A DNA stretch of 64,000 bases, taken from Eutreptiella sp. 'Long Island Sound 2002' (taxonomy: Eukaryota > Euglenozoa > Euglenophyceae > Eutreptiales > Eutreptiaceae). The DNA lies in assembly GCA_964036045.1 (NCBI GenBank), contig OZ038383.1, positions 95,785,568-95,849,567 on the forward strand, given 5' to 3'. The notes below the pieces were generated by a model. It was not told the DNA's origin. It saw only the letters and a list, made by a program, of their open reading frames with translations, and ran no database searches. Position 1 is the stretch's first letter. Every line of letters begins with the position of its first letter. Positions 11,901-23,314 of the stretch are shown here, in pieces. A program made the position numbers and the translations under genes.

Positions 11901-12882
11901 CACCGACGCCAGCAATGTGCGCGGTGGTGGAACGTTGTTCCAATGGCAAGCACTAGAGAAGGAGGAGTTCGACTCGGCTATTTTCCAATGGGGGACTGAA
12001 GGTCTCAACCGAGAGAGAACTCTCAAGCACAGCTACCCTGACGACAAGTGGGTCCTAGTACCTCTGAGCCACTGGAACTCGAAGTGGAACCAGACCAGGG
12101 GAAGTACTCCACCTATGAGCAGGAATTGCTTACGGGTATGCTGGTGCTATCCTCACAAGCACAACTGTTGGGGAGTAACCCTGTGGTCTGGCTGTGCGAC
12201 CAAGAGCCGGTCTGCACGTTTCAGAAGGGTCCCCCACCTGGGAAGGCCAACCTACGGCGCTGGTGGACCTACCTCAGCCAACTACGGCTGACGGTACACC
12301 ATATCTAGGGAGTGAAGAAAGAGTGTGCAGACTACATCAGCCGCAACAACTTCGATGCCCTGATTGGTGCCCGGTCTGAAGCGCTGGCTAAGGAGGCTTT
12401 CAGGCGTATGGACGTGCACTTGGACCTCAACACGACTATGATACGCCCCCTAGATGGACTCCAACAAGCGGAGTTCCTGAAGTCGGTTGGGGATATCTAC
12501 CAGCGCCTGGAGAAGCGCCTTGAACCCCTCCAGGTCAACCGAGAACAGTGGAAGAGGGACAAGAGCTACCTCTGGCAAGAGGAGCATTCGTGGTACCCAG
12601 TGACAGAGTCCCAGCGCTTCTGAAGTCGACCCATGAGTCGAGCGGTCATGTTGGTGCTGACCGTACCCTGAGGCTATTCAAGCAGTGGGTCCACACTACG
12701 TGGACTGATGACCAACTGCAGAAGACCCTCCAGCCCATCGTGGACAAGTGCCCGTGTAGGTCCTGCAAACCCGGGGATATTAGGGACAGAGGTATCTACG
12801 CGACCCTGCCAATCCCTCATAGTGCTAACAGTGTTCTCTACGTGGACTACACGGAGATGCCGAAATTCGGGGGCTATGACTT
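8929..12882 (+). pseudogene. T1 gag-RT-RNase H-integrase (Ty3/gypsy), internally deleted and frameshifted
   Basis: Gag fills ~8929-10,060: an acidic start, a KKKKKRRTRRPEGRR basic patch, a capsid-like region and a zinc knuckle whose second Cys is Gly (CAFGGNRKHYEDEC), then a GKGSGKGGGKGN linker. Protease and the methyltransferase-like domain present in T2 are absent: the linker runs straight into pre-RT sequence. RT spans ~10,900-11,600 with LVVDYEELN and HIDD (11,443-11,454) in place of the usual YxDD. RNase H follows (LLTDASN near 11,900). Lesions: a frameshift near 12,100, TAG at 12,306-12,308 inside the VHHI...ADYISR motif, and another frameshift near 12,583. The integrase zinc domain (HESSGH...CPCRSC) and the first catalytic Asp (VLYVDYTEMP) precede the LINE insertion. 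Translation is taken from the ATG at 8929, the first in the long frame. Confidence 0.85.
12853..12882 (+). repeat. Left target-site duplication of the LINE
   Basis: Thirty bases of T1 integrase sequence (GGAGATGCC...GGGGGCTATGACTT) recur at 18,913-18,942 with two mismatches and flank the minus-strand LINE, as expected of target-primed reverse transcription. Confidence 0.88.
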
Positions 12883-13731
12883 TCAACACATGTCAACATC
12901 TCTGCGCGTTCTTTCGGGTTCGATGAAATACACAATGGTATGTACAGGAGGCTGATGCAGTTTCGTAGCGCCGACTGTGGCCTCCATCGGGTGGAGAAGC
13001 TACGTGTAGCTGCGCGACCCCCGGCGCGTGTACTTGTGGTTTCACCTGCCTCCTCCGGGTCACGATCGCAGTATGTACAGGCAGATCGCTGTCGTCCAAC
13101 ACAGTCAAAAGAAAAAAAACACTGAGCTGTGGTACGGACGTGACGGGCAGGGCAGACCTCTGCATGTGCAGGGGGAGGACAAAGGCTAAACTGGAGGGGA
13201 AGGAATCAAGACATCCCAGGGGGACCTGTGTCTGGCCGAGGGGGAGGGGGGCAGCGGACAGTAAATGAAACCTGGGGAGATCACGGGAGAAACAGTAGAG
13301 GCGAGGGGGGGGGGGTCGGCAGCTGGCAGGAGCCGGCAGGGCAGGGGGCATGGAGCAGAGCACGGAGACTGCAGACGAATCAATGGTCGTGGTGTGCAGG
13401 GCTGGACAAAGTGCGAAGCTCGCCTTAGGGGCTAAATACAACTCCATAGGCTTCCTTCGACGACGTCTTCAGTTCCCTTACTCTCTGACTCTTTGGGTTT
13501 CTGAGTTCTGAGCAGCGCCGAGGCCTGTACAGAAGACACCAGGGTAGGAGCCACTGGGAGTGTTGCGGGGGGGGGGGGGGAGGGTTGGCTGAGGGCACTC
13601 GTTAGAGAGGAGAGAAAATAGAACTCAAGCAGCGTAGAGGGAGTCGGTGTCGAAGGCAGGGGCAAAGCGGGACAAGAAGTTGCTACTGGCAAGAAGCATG
13701 ACTTTGAGGGTTCATAATGGGTTCAAAGTGA
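12883..13731 (-). other. 3' tail region of the LINE
   Basis: Sequence beyond the last LINE coding frame, with a 14-base G run near 13,566-13,580 and several purine-rich patches on the plus strand. No protein and no 3' poly(A) or short tandem repeat was found. Confidence 0.5.
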
Positions 13732-15060
13732 TCAGTTCGGATGGGGGAACTGTTGGATGGACTGCTGTCGCCTGTGCTCATGGGGAGTAGGGCCGTGCTG
13801 TGGACGGGCCGCGAGTGCCAACTTACGTTTCTTGGAATGTGCAGGCAGGGCGTCCTTCCTGCGCCTCTCAGGTCCCTGTGTGCCGGCTGGTGGGCACGGC
13901 TTTACTGAGCGCGGTATAGGCGAGGGGGGCGGGTATCGGTTGTCACGTCCCTGCACCGGTCTGTCTGATGTGCTGTAGGGGCCATGTGACGTGAAGAAGG
14001 TGTTAGGATTTAATGGAGGAGGTAGGGGACTGGGCAATGGGTGTTCTCTGCGATGACTGCAAGCGTCTTTGATCACTGATGTGAGGGCCTTACGTCGTGG
14101 TGCCAGAGCATCGTGCAGGTGTCGCTTACCACTGAAATCAACAGTGAGTGCCCCATACAATGAAATAGGGATCGACTTCCTAGCGAAATTACGGAGTTCA
14201 CTTTTCGTTCTGAGACCCTGTATCCACCTCTGTACCTGCAGAGCGACGTTAGGACCCCACGAGTCAACCATACGTGCTCTTTGAGTAGAGAAGGTCGAAC
14301 AAAATGCGACGCATGAAGCCAGATCAAGCGGGTGTTGACCATCGCAGTCTGGACTTTTTCGATCAGACAGGTCCCAAAAGGGCGAGGCCCCGTAAAAGCC
14401 CTTGACCCCCTTGACCCATTTATCCGCGAAGGAGCTAAACCAAGAGTAGTGCCTGGACCAGTCAAAGCTGAACCTGATCAATATTCCGGTATGATCGTGC
14501 CTGGGGTATAGCTGACGACGACGTGATCCGCTAAATTTATGTCTGCATGGGCACCCGTCAAAGGTGACCGAGTGTTGAGTGGGGTGCTGGAGATTGACAT
14601 GTGTCACAATACACGCATAGGCAGAGTACTTGGCAAAGGAGTCAGGCAACTAATTACCAGGGAACCCCACATGGGACTTCAACCAACCCGCCCCCAAATG
14701 AAATCTGCATGAGGCAATAAGGTCATCGACCACTCGCTGCCAGGTTCCTTGCGTGGACATCGAAGCAGGTGGCAGTGGAGTGCCAGACTGGCGCCAGTCG
14801 ACACAGTTAACCACTCGTGAGTTATCTATGCACACGAAGACTGTGCCTTGGAACCCTATTGACCGCAAATACCTCAGGGTTTGAGTGAATGCCCAGAACT
14901 CTGAGTCTTTGCTACTCCTGTAAGGGCACGGTATGGCTAAAACTAATACTGTTCTGTCGGGCCATACGAAAACTGCTGCCGACCCCGCCAGTGGGTCATC
15001 CCAGGACCCATCGATGTAGACCCAGAGCTAATGGTCGGAATTTGTGTGCTCAACCACCGA
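13732..15060 (-). pseudogene. LINE RNase H domain and C-terminal region, broken
   Basis: Reading leftwards from ~15,040, the frame gives LWVYIDGSWDDPLAG, then SEFWAFTQTLRYLRS, then VFVCIDNSRVVNCVD, the D, E and D motifs of RNase H in order, followed by SHVGFPGN and DSFAKYSAY, equivalent to the closing N-AD motif. A TAG lies between PGN and LPDSFAK. Downstream (14,600-13,732) is a basic, Pro-rich tail ending in HSKKRKLALAARP, with no zinc knuckle seen. An RNase H placed after RT is usual in I-clade LINEs. Confidence 0.75.
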
Positions 15061-15091
15061 TGCTACGCTCAAACAACCCCATGCACGCCAG

Positions 15092-17311
15092 TCAGAAACC
15101 TGAAGTGGGGGGCGTCGTTCGTGGTACTGAAACAGAAATCCTTCCTCGGTTTCTCCCATCGGTGAGCATCTGTGAGGGATAGGGTACGGGGGCAGAGGAG
15201 CGGGCAGTGAGCACAGGGGAGAGGAGAGCTGAGCGTGTGCCGAGATGGGGGGGGGTCCGGCCCCGTGATGGCAGGCGGAACCGCGTGTTATCTGTGTGGA
15301 AAGGAATGAGGACGGAGGACTCGCTGTCATGACTCAGGACCGCTCCTGCGTACCACCCTGTGTTGAACTCCACATGTATGATGTCAACATCCTGCAACGC
15401 CTTCACTGGGCAGGGGTTCCACGGGACAAAACGATGACATCTGCCCCCCAAGGCATGCACTGAATCCACAAAGGCCACTTGAAGCCAGTTTTCGTTTTCT
15501 GCTGTAAGCGCCTTGTGGACCCACAAATTGCTCTGCTTCCGGCCTTCAGCATTAAGAAATAGTTATAAATCTGTGATCGCATGAAGATCTGAAACGGCAT
15601 CAAACCAAAGCAACCCTTGGACCTTCCATCGTATCGGTTTTTTGGGGAGAGGCCTCTGGGTAACCTGCCATAGCGAGCCAGATTGTCCCATTTTTTACTC
15701 TGAGGAAGTGCAAGCTTGACGTCAGTCAGCGGACTAGCTAGCAACCTATATGCAACCGTAGGAATAAGTTGCTTGTTGGTTAGCATAATGAGTTCCGTTG
15801 CACTGAGATTGAGCGAAGCCAGGTGGGCATAGATGGAATCTATTTCCGCCTGAATAAAGTCGAGGACTTTGTTTGCATGGTGGGATGTGTAAAAATACAC
15901 CGCTAGGTATTTGTATACCGCATGGGGGGCGCCTCTGGGGTCTTTGGTTGGAGTTTTCGCTCCGTACCTTGACACTATGTCGGCGTTTTCATTGCCTCGC
16001 ATGACGTGGAGCTCAGTTTTGTGAACGTTCATGTCGAGGCCGAGGGCCCTCGCTGTTCCATCAAAGACTTCAGAAAAACAAGCCTAATGTCACTGAGGGA
16101 GCGGGCTCAAAACAGTATGTCATCGGCAAAGGCATGCAGATTTTTGTCTAAGCCCCACTCAATTTTGGTGCTCAGGTGAAAAAAGACCAGGTTCAGGTAT
16201 AAAATGAAAAGAAGAGGGCTCAGAGGGCAACCCTGCCTAACTCCTCTTTTTTGAGAGTGTCCAGCGGTGGCTCTGTTTTCCACAAGCGGTTGTTCAAAGG
16301 TGTGTGTGTAGAGGCGCTCAATGGAGGCTACCAGCTCATCGAGGAGTCCGTAACCTCGTAAGACGCGCCACAGAGCGGCCAAGGGTACCGAATTAAGGAC
16401 TTTATTAAAATCAATGTATAAGTGATAAGGCCTGCCTTTACCCAACAGGGTGCGAGCAACCACGTCATAGATGTGGTCTCCACATCTATGCTGCTGAAGC
16501 CCTCCGTGTTGGCATAGGTGCAGTAGCTCATTCTGCCTAGTTCCTTCAGAAAGCTGTTGGCATTGCCACACAGCAGTGAGTGTAACAAGAGTCTGAATCA
16601 GGCAAATGGAACGGTAGTTTGAGGGTTCACGTGTGTCCTTCTTTTTGTAAAGGAGGCACACCCGGGCCTTGGACCAAGAAGGCGGAGGGCCCTGGACCAG
16701 AATGTAATGGAGTGCCCCGAGGAATATTTTCCGAAGGGCATCAGGCAAGAGCGAAACTATGTAGTAGTTAATTTCGTCCTCTCCGGTGGCTTTGGATGGA
16801 GAGGCCGACTTAGTTTCGGCCCTGAGCCAGTTCAGTGTGGGGAGTGGCAGGGCCTTATGTTTAGTTGCAGGTGTACATATAGGTACATGAATGAGGAACT
16901 GGTTGAGTGTGTTGTCGCCAACAGTGAATGTAGGATCTCCACCAAGCTTGGACAAACACTTGGAAAAAACGCATCCTACATGCTCTGGGTCAGTTGCCAG
17001 CCTCGGCGGGTCAGTTGACCTAACCCAGAGTTGTATGGGTGACTTTTGACAAGGCTTGAGGGCCCTTTCAATAGCCTGCTTAATCTTACTCCCCTTCACC
17101 AGAGAGTAATGAAGCTGCTTCTTTTCCCGGGTCGCAATTTTTTTGTCCACTTCTGGTTGAGGTCCTGAAGCTTGATCAGAGCCCTCTTCCTAGAGGCAGT
17201 GTTATCAGAAAGGCTGCTGAGTACCGATTTATACTCTTTCTCAAGTCTTGTTTCCTTCTGGGGTTTCAGGGGGTTGGTGGTGCGATGAAAAGCAACGGCG
17301 ATTTGCTCCAC
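15092..17311 (-). pseudogene. LINE reverse transcriptase, broken
   Basis: RT motifs run in order on the minus strand: SWSKARVCLLYKKKDTREP and SNYRSICL (~16,700-16,600), HLYIDFNKVLNSV (~16,420), RQGCPLSPLLFILYLNLV (~16,220) and FADDILF (~16,110). A stop follows FADD, and the thumb resumes at ~16,030 with KTELHVMRG and KYLAVYF, running to ~15,403; more C-terminal sequence continues in another frame to ~15,092. In the conserved F/IDF.KAFD.V motif, lysine is followed by VLNSV, and the usual second Asp is not evident. Upstream (17,311-17,150) lies the linker to the endonuclease in a shifted frame. The enzyme would copy the LINE RNA at the nicked target. Confidence 0.85.
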
Positions 17312-17320
17312 CAGAGAGTC

Positions 17321-18500
17321 TCAATATGAGCAAAATTGTGCATCAGGTACCTGAGACAGGTCCAATGTCTCCGCCCATCTTTCCAGGGGCTCGATGTGGC
17401 TCAGGAAATCAATTTGCTCTTCTTGAGTTAGCCTCCTGAAATGTGCGTGTCGTGTAGAGGGAGGGGGGAGGGGGTATGACACATGAAATGGGGTGGTGGT
17501 CTGAGGTTCGATCATGATCGTGTACGCTGGCCTGAAGCAGCCTCAGCGACGGCGTTGGCAGGAGTTGGGTTGAGCACAGTATGAAGTTGATGCGCGTGTC
17601 ACAGTTGAGGAACGCTGACCGATAACGCGTGTATGCAAGGGCTCCTGGGTGCTTGGCACAGAATGTGTCCACGGCCTCGGTTTTATCAATCAGCGAGCTC
17701 AGCCACCGCCAGCGGTTATCCGTTACTCCGTTTGTATCTAGGCTGCTCAACTGTCCGTTAAAATCACCTCCCACCATGTACATGGGATACTTCGCAAAAG
17801 TCCCATTGAGGGACTTTTCAAGCTCGGGTCGGCGAGGGGGTTGAGCATAGACCGATACCAAAAGGACTGATGGCAGACCAGGGAGGTGTAGGAGGGCATT
17901 GCACAGAGCACCTGGGGTCAGAGAGGGAATGTCGAAGACATAAGGTGATAGCCTCGCAGAGATGACTATGCAAGCACCTTCGTCTCTGGAGGGGAGGACA
18001 GAACTAGAGACCTTGGGCCGCAATTTACCCGAACTCCAACCGAAGGGCAGGGAAGGGACACGAGTAAGTTCCTTGTAGAAGCAGATGTCCCATTCTTCAT
18101 GCATGTCTGCATGTATAAAAGACTCCGCACTCTGTTTGTTCAAATTGTGCGATTTGACTCTTATATTGGGAGGCTTTGTTTCAGTCGGTGCAGGTGCGTG
18201 TTGTCTCGTGTGTAATTTGGGTGCCGGTGTGTTTTGCGGGCCGTCTGCCTGCAGCAGTAGGGTGTGCGGTGGGCTTCCAGGGATCTGGAGCTGATTTCCA
18301 TGGGTCCTGTCTTGCGATTCTTTGCGCCTGTCATACGGTGCCGGGGTGGGGTGTGCATGTGTGATTGCCGAATCGTGCGGGCTCCGGAGCGGGAGCGGGA
18401 GAGTGGCTCGTAGTTCTTGTACCGCTGGATGGAGTTGTGGCTGCTGCTCTGTGAGTTGCTGATTAGCCTTGCGCAATTGAGAATCAGAGAGCCCAATCAT
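17321..18500 (-). pseudogene. LINE APE-type endonuclease
   Basis: The ORF from 18,500 to 17,409 (363 aa) has a Pro-rich N-terminal ~110 residues, then the endonuclease/exonuclease/phosphatase fold: LLVSVYAQPP, MVGGDFNGQL (metal-site Asp/Asn), NCDTRINFIL and RTSDHHPIS (catalytic Ser-Asp-His). It would nick target DNA to prime reverse transcription. The frame shifts near 17,500, where the linker toward the RT continues to 17,321. The start is the first Met of the open frame; a nucleic-acid-binding ORF1 may have been upstream but is not recognisable in 18,500-18,912. Confidence 0.85.
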
Positions 18501-18912
18501 TCTTAGAGCCTGCAGTAAATCATGACCTGTTTTAGGAACCAGGCGGACCGTCCGCCTTGTCGTGCAGGTACTCTGTCGCGCTCAGGGGGAGCATGACTCT
18601 GCATACTCGGGCAAATCGTGGGTGTGTGATGAAACAGACCTCACTGTACATTCACAGCGAAGGGTTGACCAATTCATCCGTCCTCCTGCCCTGATTGGAC
18701 TGATCTGTGGTGCGGGTTAAGGCCTCACAGGGGAGAATTCGCTTCCAGAGCGGGTGGGCAGTGCGAATTGAGATAGAGGAAAACAGGCAGGGGTGCGTTA
18801 CACAGCTTAAACATGTTGGAGCGTGTGTTTGGTAACACCAGGATGCACTGTTGGCCTGTTGCTGTGTCGGGGCGTCCTGTGAATCTGACCTGAGGACTCG
18901 ATATTTATAAGG
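18501..18912 (-). other. 5' region of the LINE
   Basis: About 410 bases between the endonuclease ORF and the LINE's 5' edge at 18,912. AT content rises toward the edge (TTATAAATAT on the minus strand). No ORF was supported; it probably holds the internal promoter or untranslated leader. Confidence 0.45.
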
Positions 18913-19097
18913 GGAGATGCCTAAGTTCGGGGGCTATGACTTCGCCCTCGTGGTAACCTGTGGGTTGACCAGGTTTACCAGGGTGTTCCCATGTACCAAG
19001 CACATTACCAGGGAGGAGACTGGCAAGATACTCCTGGAGGAGTCGTTTCGTGTCTATGGGGCGCCCAAAGAGATCAACTCTCAAACTGTCCAAACCT
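18913..19097 (+). pseudogene. T1 integrase, continuation after the LINE and truncated
   Basis: The first 30 bases are the right-hand copy of the LINE target-site duplication. The frame then reads FALVVTCGLTRFTRVFPC and FRVYGAPKEINS, the retroviral-type integrase core between the first and second catalytic Asp. It stops just where the second Asp motif (SDxGxxF) should come and passes into LTR sequence, so the rest of integrase, the GPY/F and the chromodomain regions are deleted in T1. The missing C-terminal part is seen in another copy on the minus strand at 62,969-63,640. Confidence 0.85.
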
Positions 19098-21420
19098 TGA
19101 GGGAATACCAAGCGTACCAATCCAGGTATTGCTTTCCCTACCTATCTGCCTACTACAGGGAGGGGTGGCCAAAAGCTATGAAGGCTTGAAAATGCCTTTA
19201 TGCTACGATGGCCAAAATCTAGCTTAACCACTGCTACTGCCCACCAACCCCGCTAAAACTGCAGGAAAAGGGTGGGACAGTGACTCACGCACTACAGGTC
19301 CTACACACCCTACAGTGGCACCATCCTGGTGGGCGAACACTTCTGCAACTGGCTCAAGCCCCCACTCAGGACTACCAATCCTACACGCACGCTCTACTGG
19401 GTGGCGTTGAAGAGGAAGACACGAGCCCTAGCGGGTCACCTGTGAGATTGCAAGAAAACACAGAGCTACTAAGCGTCTGTGGCCTTAAAGGGACGCCACA
19501 ACGCGTTTCCTTGCTAGGGCTTGGAGGGAAGGGGTGCTCGTTTGGCGTGCACAGCGTGAATGTTGAATATGTCGGGCTGCGCTTGCCACTCCGGCTGAGT
19601 CACAGCTTGTTGTTTGTGTGATCAGCGCCGCATATTTTAGCACGGCTTGGGACTGCACCAGTTCACCCTGATCTTCCCATCTGTAAAGCAAAGGCAAATG
19701 ACTGATGTTTGCGGCTGAGGAACCAAGACTACCTCCACGTATTATACGCTTCTCAGGTAGCCCTATAATACACTGTCCTCAAACCTCAGTACAAGAAAGC
19801 AAGCTTAAGGAAGTCAACCCGTTCTCTTATGGAATGTGGGGTGGAGCCTCTGGGTAACCTAAACAAGGGTTGTACCGAGCGCACCACACGTGGCCTACCC
19901 TTTAATGTGTGTGTGAATGCACGAGCATGCACGAGTTTAATATCAATCTGTGTCAATCACTGTTTTTCCTCCCAATCTTACCCACAATCACGAACTCCAC
20001 TAGGGGGTGGTCCCACCTGGGCTTACCTAACTTACTCACCGCCGGAGAGTGGAGCAAGCCGAGGGAAAAGCGAGACACAAGCGAGAAACGACGCTATGCA
20101 TATGTGTGTATGTCTAATCACCCTGGACTTACCTCTAATCATCTGCAATCTTTTTAATCTATCCCTCTATCGTTTTTTAGTGCTGCTACAAGGCACGTTC
20201 TCGGAGACACGAGACGAGCGATGTGCATGCTGCATACGAGACGAGCACACCTGTGGTTTATACCTGATTCATTGAAGTCCTTCTGTTGATTTTCGAATTC
20301 TTGAATCTTGAATTCTTTCTGTCAATGTGGGTGAGATCTTTATGTTTATTTATTAATGTATGTCTCGTCATTTTTGTCATTGTAAGTAACATACGTTTAT
20401 AATCTTAATAAATCTTTATTTTCCGGCGCTTCGCTAGGACCCGCTCCTGCGCGCCGCCTCTTTCTGCGTAAGAATTTCTTGATTTAAATAATCACGAGAT
20501 GACTACAAATTTTATAAAAATGTGCATCTGATGCACAATTGGATTCTGTTCAGGTGTGTGCTTTCAGAAAAATTCTAGGCCGTCATTTGACGGATTTAGG
20601 TGTTGTCGGTTCGCGTTTGCGTGGATTCTTCTCTCATCCTCCCATTCTTCTGTTGTACAGATATCCTCCCAAAGCCAGGCTGAGTAGGCTGTTGTTCGGG
20701 CCAGAGAGCAGCAGCAGGAGACTGAACCAGAACTAGCACCCCTCCAAGGGGCAATTCTGATTAAATCAGCGCACCCTCGCCCCAGTACCAATACAGGTGT
20801 CTCCATCAGGTTCCATGAGACTGGGGTCGAGCGTCCTATGAGAGTCTGGCGTTGGGTTGTGTTACTCTGCAGCTTGAAGGGAGGGATGCAAATGCATATG
20901 GTGTCGGCATGCCCTATTCTAACTCCACGAAGCCACAGGAACCCCTGCAGCGCCGAGAGCGCTGATGTTCTGTTGGGAATTGTCATTAACAATGCAGCAA
21001 GAGTCGCTGGCCATGGTAAAGCGCTCTTTTCCAGTGTTAGGGAAGCTATAGGTATTTTAAAGTAGGTGTGGAAACCAAGGAAAGGCCAAGGAAAAATCCC
21101 TTTTTCCTGAGAATGCGACAATGGTGGCCACCACAGCACAAGGGGGGAGTAAGAAAAAGTACTTCTCCAATGCTTTAGGGTATACTTTAGTTGGATTAGA
21201 GGTGCTCTAAGGACTCTTGCATTTTTATCTTAGTATTGGCCTAACCAAAATGGGTGAGAACACATTTTGACCTCTGGAACCAAACACTAAATCAGGATGG
21301 TGTGTGGAACCCTTAATCCCCAAGCTATAGGCACTAAAACATCGTTTCCTGGGTGACTGAGGCACTGATATACTGAAGGCAGGGCCTATGAATTTATCTA
21401 TGTTTTCCCATGGATTCTTA

Positions 21421-21500
21421 GCTATCCTAGTCGTATGCACTCTAGGGGGCTGGGGCACCTCTTTTTGAGAGGTCCTGGGTTCAATACCCAGTCAGCCTAG
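21421..21500 (+). other. tRNA-like / Pol III promoter-like segment in the T LTR
   Basis: A perfect T-arm shape (stem CTGGG/CCCAG, loop TTCAATA) contains a good Pol III B box (GGTTCAATACC, 21,479-21,489). Upstream, TAGCTATCC-TAGTCG resembles a stretched A box; the minus-strand LTR copy reads TAGCTATCCCAGTGG, closer to consensus. The 3' flank TCAGCCT has no matching 5' acceptor strand, so it is not an intact tRNA gene. A fossil tRNA-derived SINE inside the LTR is my preferred reading. Confidence 0.4.
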
Positions 21501-21830
21501 CTAAGTAGGATTATCCCATGTGACATGGCAGTGGCCTCAGCGCCACAAGCCATGCCACCTCAGCACCTATGGGACCCAAAAACAAAGAGTGCACATCTCA
21601 AGATGGCACTATGGATGAGAGTCAGCCCTTGGGGCAGTTTTTCAATCAGTTTTTCTCAAACATGTAAAATATTTCATCCTGAGTTGCACTGTATGCTAAT
21701 TGCTGTGGTCTATTGTTGATAGGTGTCCTTATGTAACTCTTTGTGATTGCAGCCCTTCATGCGTTGATCCTGTTTATCTTCTACTTGCTTATCTCTGGCT
21801 TTGGTTATCCTGGATTGGTTGTATTTCAAC

Positions 21831-21836
21831 AATAAA
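21831..21836 (+). terminator. Possible polyadenylation signal of the T LTR
   Basis: AATAAA about 70 bases before the LTR 3' edge. The minus-strand LTR copy has AACGAA at this place, so the signal is not conserved. Confidence 0.3.
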
Positions 21837-21943
21837 ACATTTTCGTCATCAAAAACAAGCAGCAGGAACCCTACGCCAGCAGCAAGCAGCAGGAGAGGCA
21901 CCACAAGAACACAGTGTTCAAATCACTATAAATTTTTCCCTTC

Positions 21944-23314
21944 TGCTTCGCCCTCGGAGGACGACGACCCTAAGGACCCTAAGACCCCGAGCGGGCAGAA
22001 GAAGAAGAAGGAGAGGAAGACCAAGCGCCCTGAGGGACGCAGGTCTCAGGAGGCTAAGGCAATTACCACCTCGAAGATTGTGGTGAACTTGCCTGAGTTC
22101 ACAGGCAAGGACCTCAGCAACTTCGCTGAGAACTTTGACCGATTCCTCCGAATGACCGGCCAAACCCATGCTAGTGGGCGGGTCAAGTACGATCTGCTCC
22201 TGCAGTGCTGCAAGACCAAGTACCTGGAGAAGCAGGTCAAGCAGATTGTGACGAAGTCCGCCACCTTCGCCAACGTGTTGGTTGCCTTGGAAAGGCAGTA
22301 CCCTACCTACGAAACTGACCTCTCCATCAGGGCCGAGATCCAGAACCTGGCTGTGCTACCCAACAACCCCAAACGAGCCAGGGTCTCCGAGCTACTGGCT
22401 GACCTGGACCACTGGGTGGGACGACTGACGCCTGGTTCCTACTGCAGCGATGACCTGCTCTTCTGGTTGGTGGCTAAGTTCCCTCGGAAGCTGTGGGACG
22501 AGTGCCGGTCAACGGCAGAGCGCAAGGCAAGAGCTCTCAACTACGAGGTTTTGTCTGTGCTACTCTTGGAGCTGGCGCTGGAGAACGAAAGCGACCAGCA
22601 CCTGAACGCCTATCATCCTGGTGGAGGAGGCTCTGGAAGCCATGGCAAAGGGTATCAGGGACCCAGACCTTCACAGGTGACTACGCCCAGGAGCTCTTCT
22701 GGTGTGACGCCCGAGACGAGCATGGTCACCTGCAGCACGCCACGGACTGCGAGCAGCGCGACTGCTTCGTGGTCCAGGGGAAGAAGCAGGAGACCAACAC
22801 CGGCGCCAAGCCTACGATGCCGGATCACTACAGGTGTACTCCCACCTGTGCCTTCTGTGGGAAGAGGAAGTACTACGAGGATGAGTGCTACAACAAGCAG
22901 CACCTGTCGGCGAAGCCCAGGGGCAAGGATCCTGGCAAAGGCTCTGGCAAGGGCGGTGGCAAGGGCAACGGCAACAACTCCGGCAAGGGCAAGTCCAAAG
23001 GTCGTGGGAAAGGACAAGACAAGTGCCAAGGTGGACGAGGAGCAGGCACTAACCGCCAGCCCGACAAAGACAACAAGAACCAGGACAAGAACGGAAGCAA
23101 CCCCAACTCTAATCCGGGGGGGACCTCCGAGCCCTCTGGAGGGCAGACTCTTCCAACCACACGCTCGCAGATTCAGGACCAGCGAGAGCAAGGGGCCAAG
23201 CGTGAGCATGAAGGTGGTTATGACGGCAACGCCAAGAAGAGAAGCCGTTTCATGAAGATGGCTCGCAAATTGCGGAAGAAGGGGTTCGAGGTGACCTGTC
23301 CCGCGGACTTCTAA
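21944..23314 (+). pseudogene. T2 gag, N-terminally truncated and frameshifted
   Basis: Homology to T1 gag begins abruptly at SASPSEDDDP, so the leader and first ~25 codons are missing and the frame opens straight from LTR sequence. The capsid-like region (IVVNLPEFTGKDLS; YLEKQVKQIV; LLFWLVAKFPRKLWDE) matches T1 closely. A frameshift at ~22,660-22,690 moves the rest into the frame ending at 23,314. The zinc knuckle is CAFCGKRKYYEDEC: Cys-Cys intact but Tyr where T1 has His, so each copy lost a different ligand of a CX2CX4HX4C motif. A Gly/Lys-rich linker and basic tail (KKRSRFMKMARKLRKKG) end at TAA, with protease in the same frame after it. Confidence 0.85.

Larger units (their letters stand above)
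12883..18912 (-). mobile_element. LINE (APE endonuclease / RT / RNase H type), 6.0 kb, inserted in T1 integrase
   Basis: A non-LTR retrotransposon on the minus strand. From its 5' end (18,912) to its 3' end (12,883) it encodes an APE-type endonuclease, a reverse transcriptase and an RNase H, all with stops or frameshifts. Both edges are set by a 30-bp duplication of the T1 integrase coding sequence. Endonuclease plus RNase H points to the I/Tad/R1-like part of LINE diversity. No separate ORF1 and no poly(A) tail are visible at the 3' end, so the tail may be structured or lost. With two mismatches in 30 bp between its duplications, the insertion is not very recent. Confidence 0.88.
19098..21905 (+). 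mobile_element. LTR of gypsy family T (2.8 kb), shared by T1 and T2
   Basis: This block is repeated in inverted orientation at 59,947-62,770, where it follows the integrase C-terminus of another T element, which identifies it as an LTR. Edges are set by where the copies diverge: TGAGGGAATACC here and TGTGGAATACC there at the 5' end, CACCACA and CACAACA at the 3' end. It lies between T1 integrase and T2 gag, so two elements appear to share one LTR, as unequal recombination would produce. A third, split copy lies at 39,748-39,804 and 55,422-56,110. AATAAA signals occur at 20,407 and 21,831. ORFs inside are short and not credible. Confidence 0.8.

Noticed and set aside
21421-21500. A true tRNA gene
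   Set aside because: The T arm and B box are good, but no 5' acceptor strand matches the 3' one and no anticodon arm of normal geometry can be placed; the second copy has a stem mismatch.
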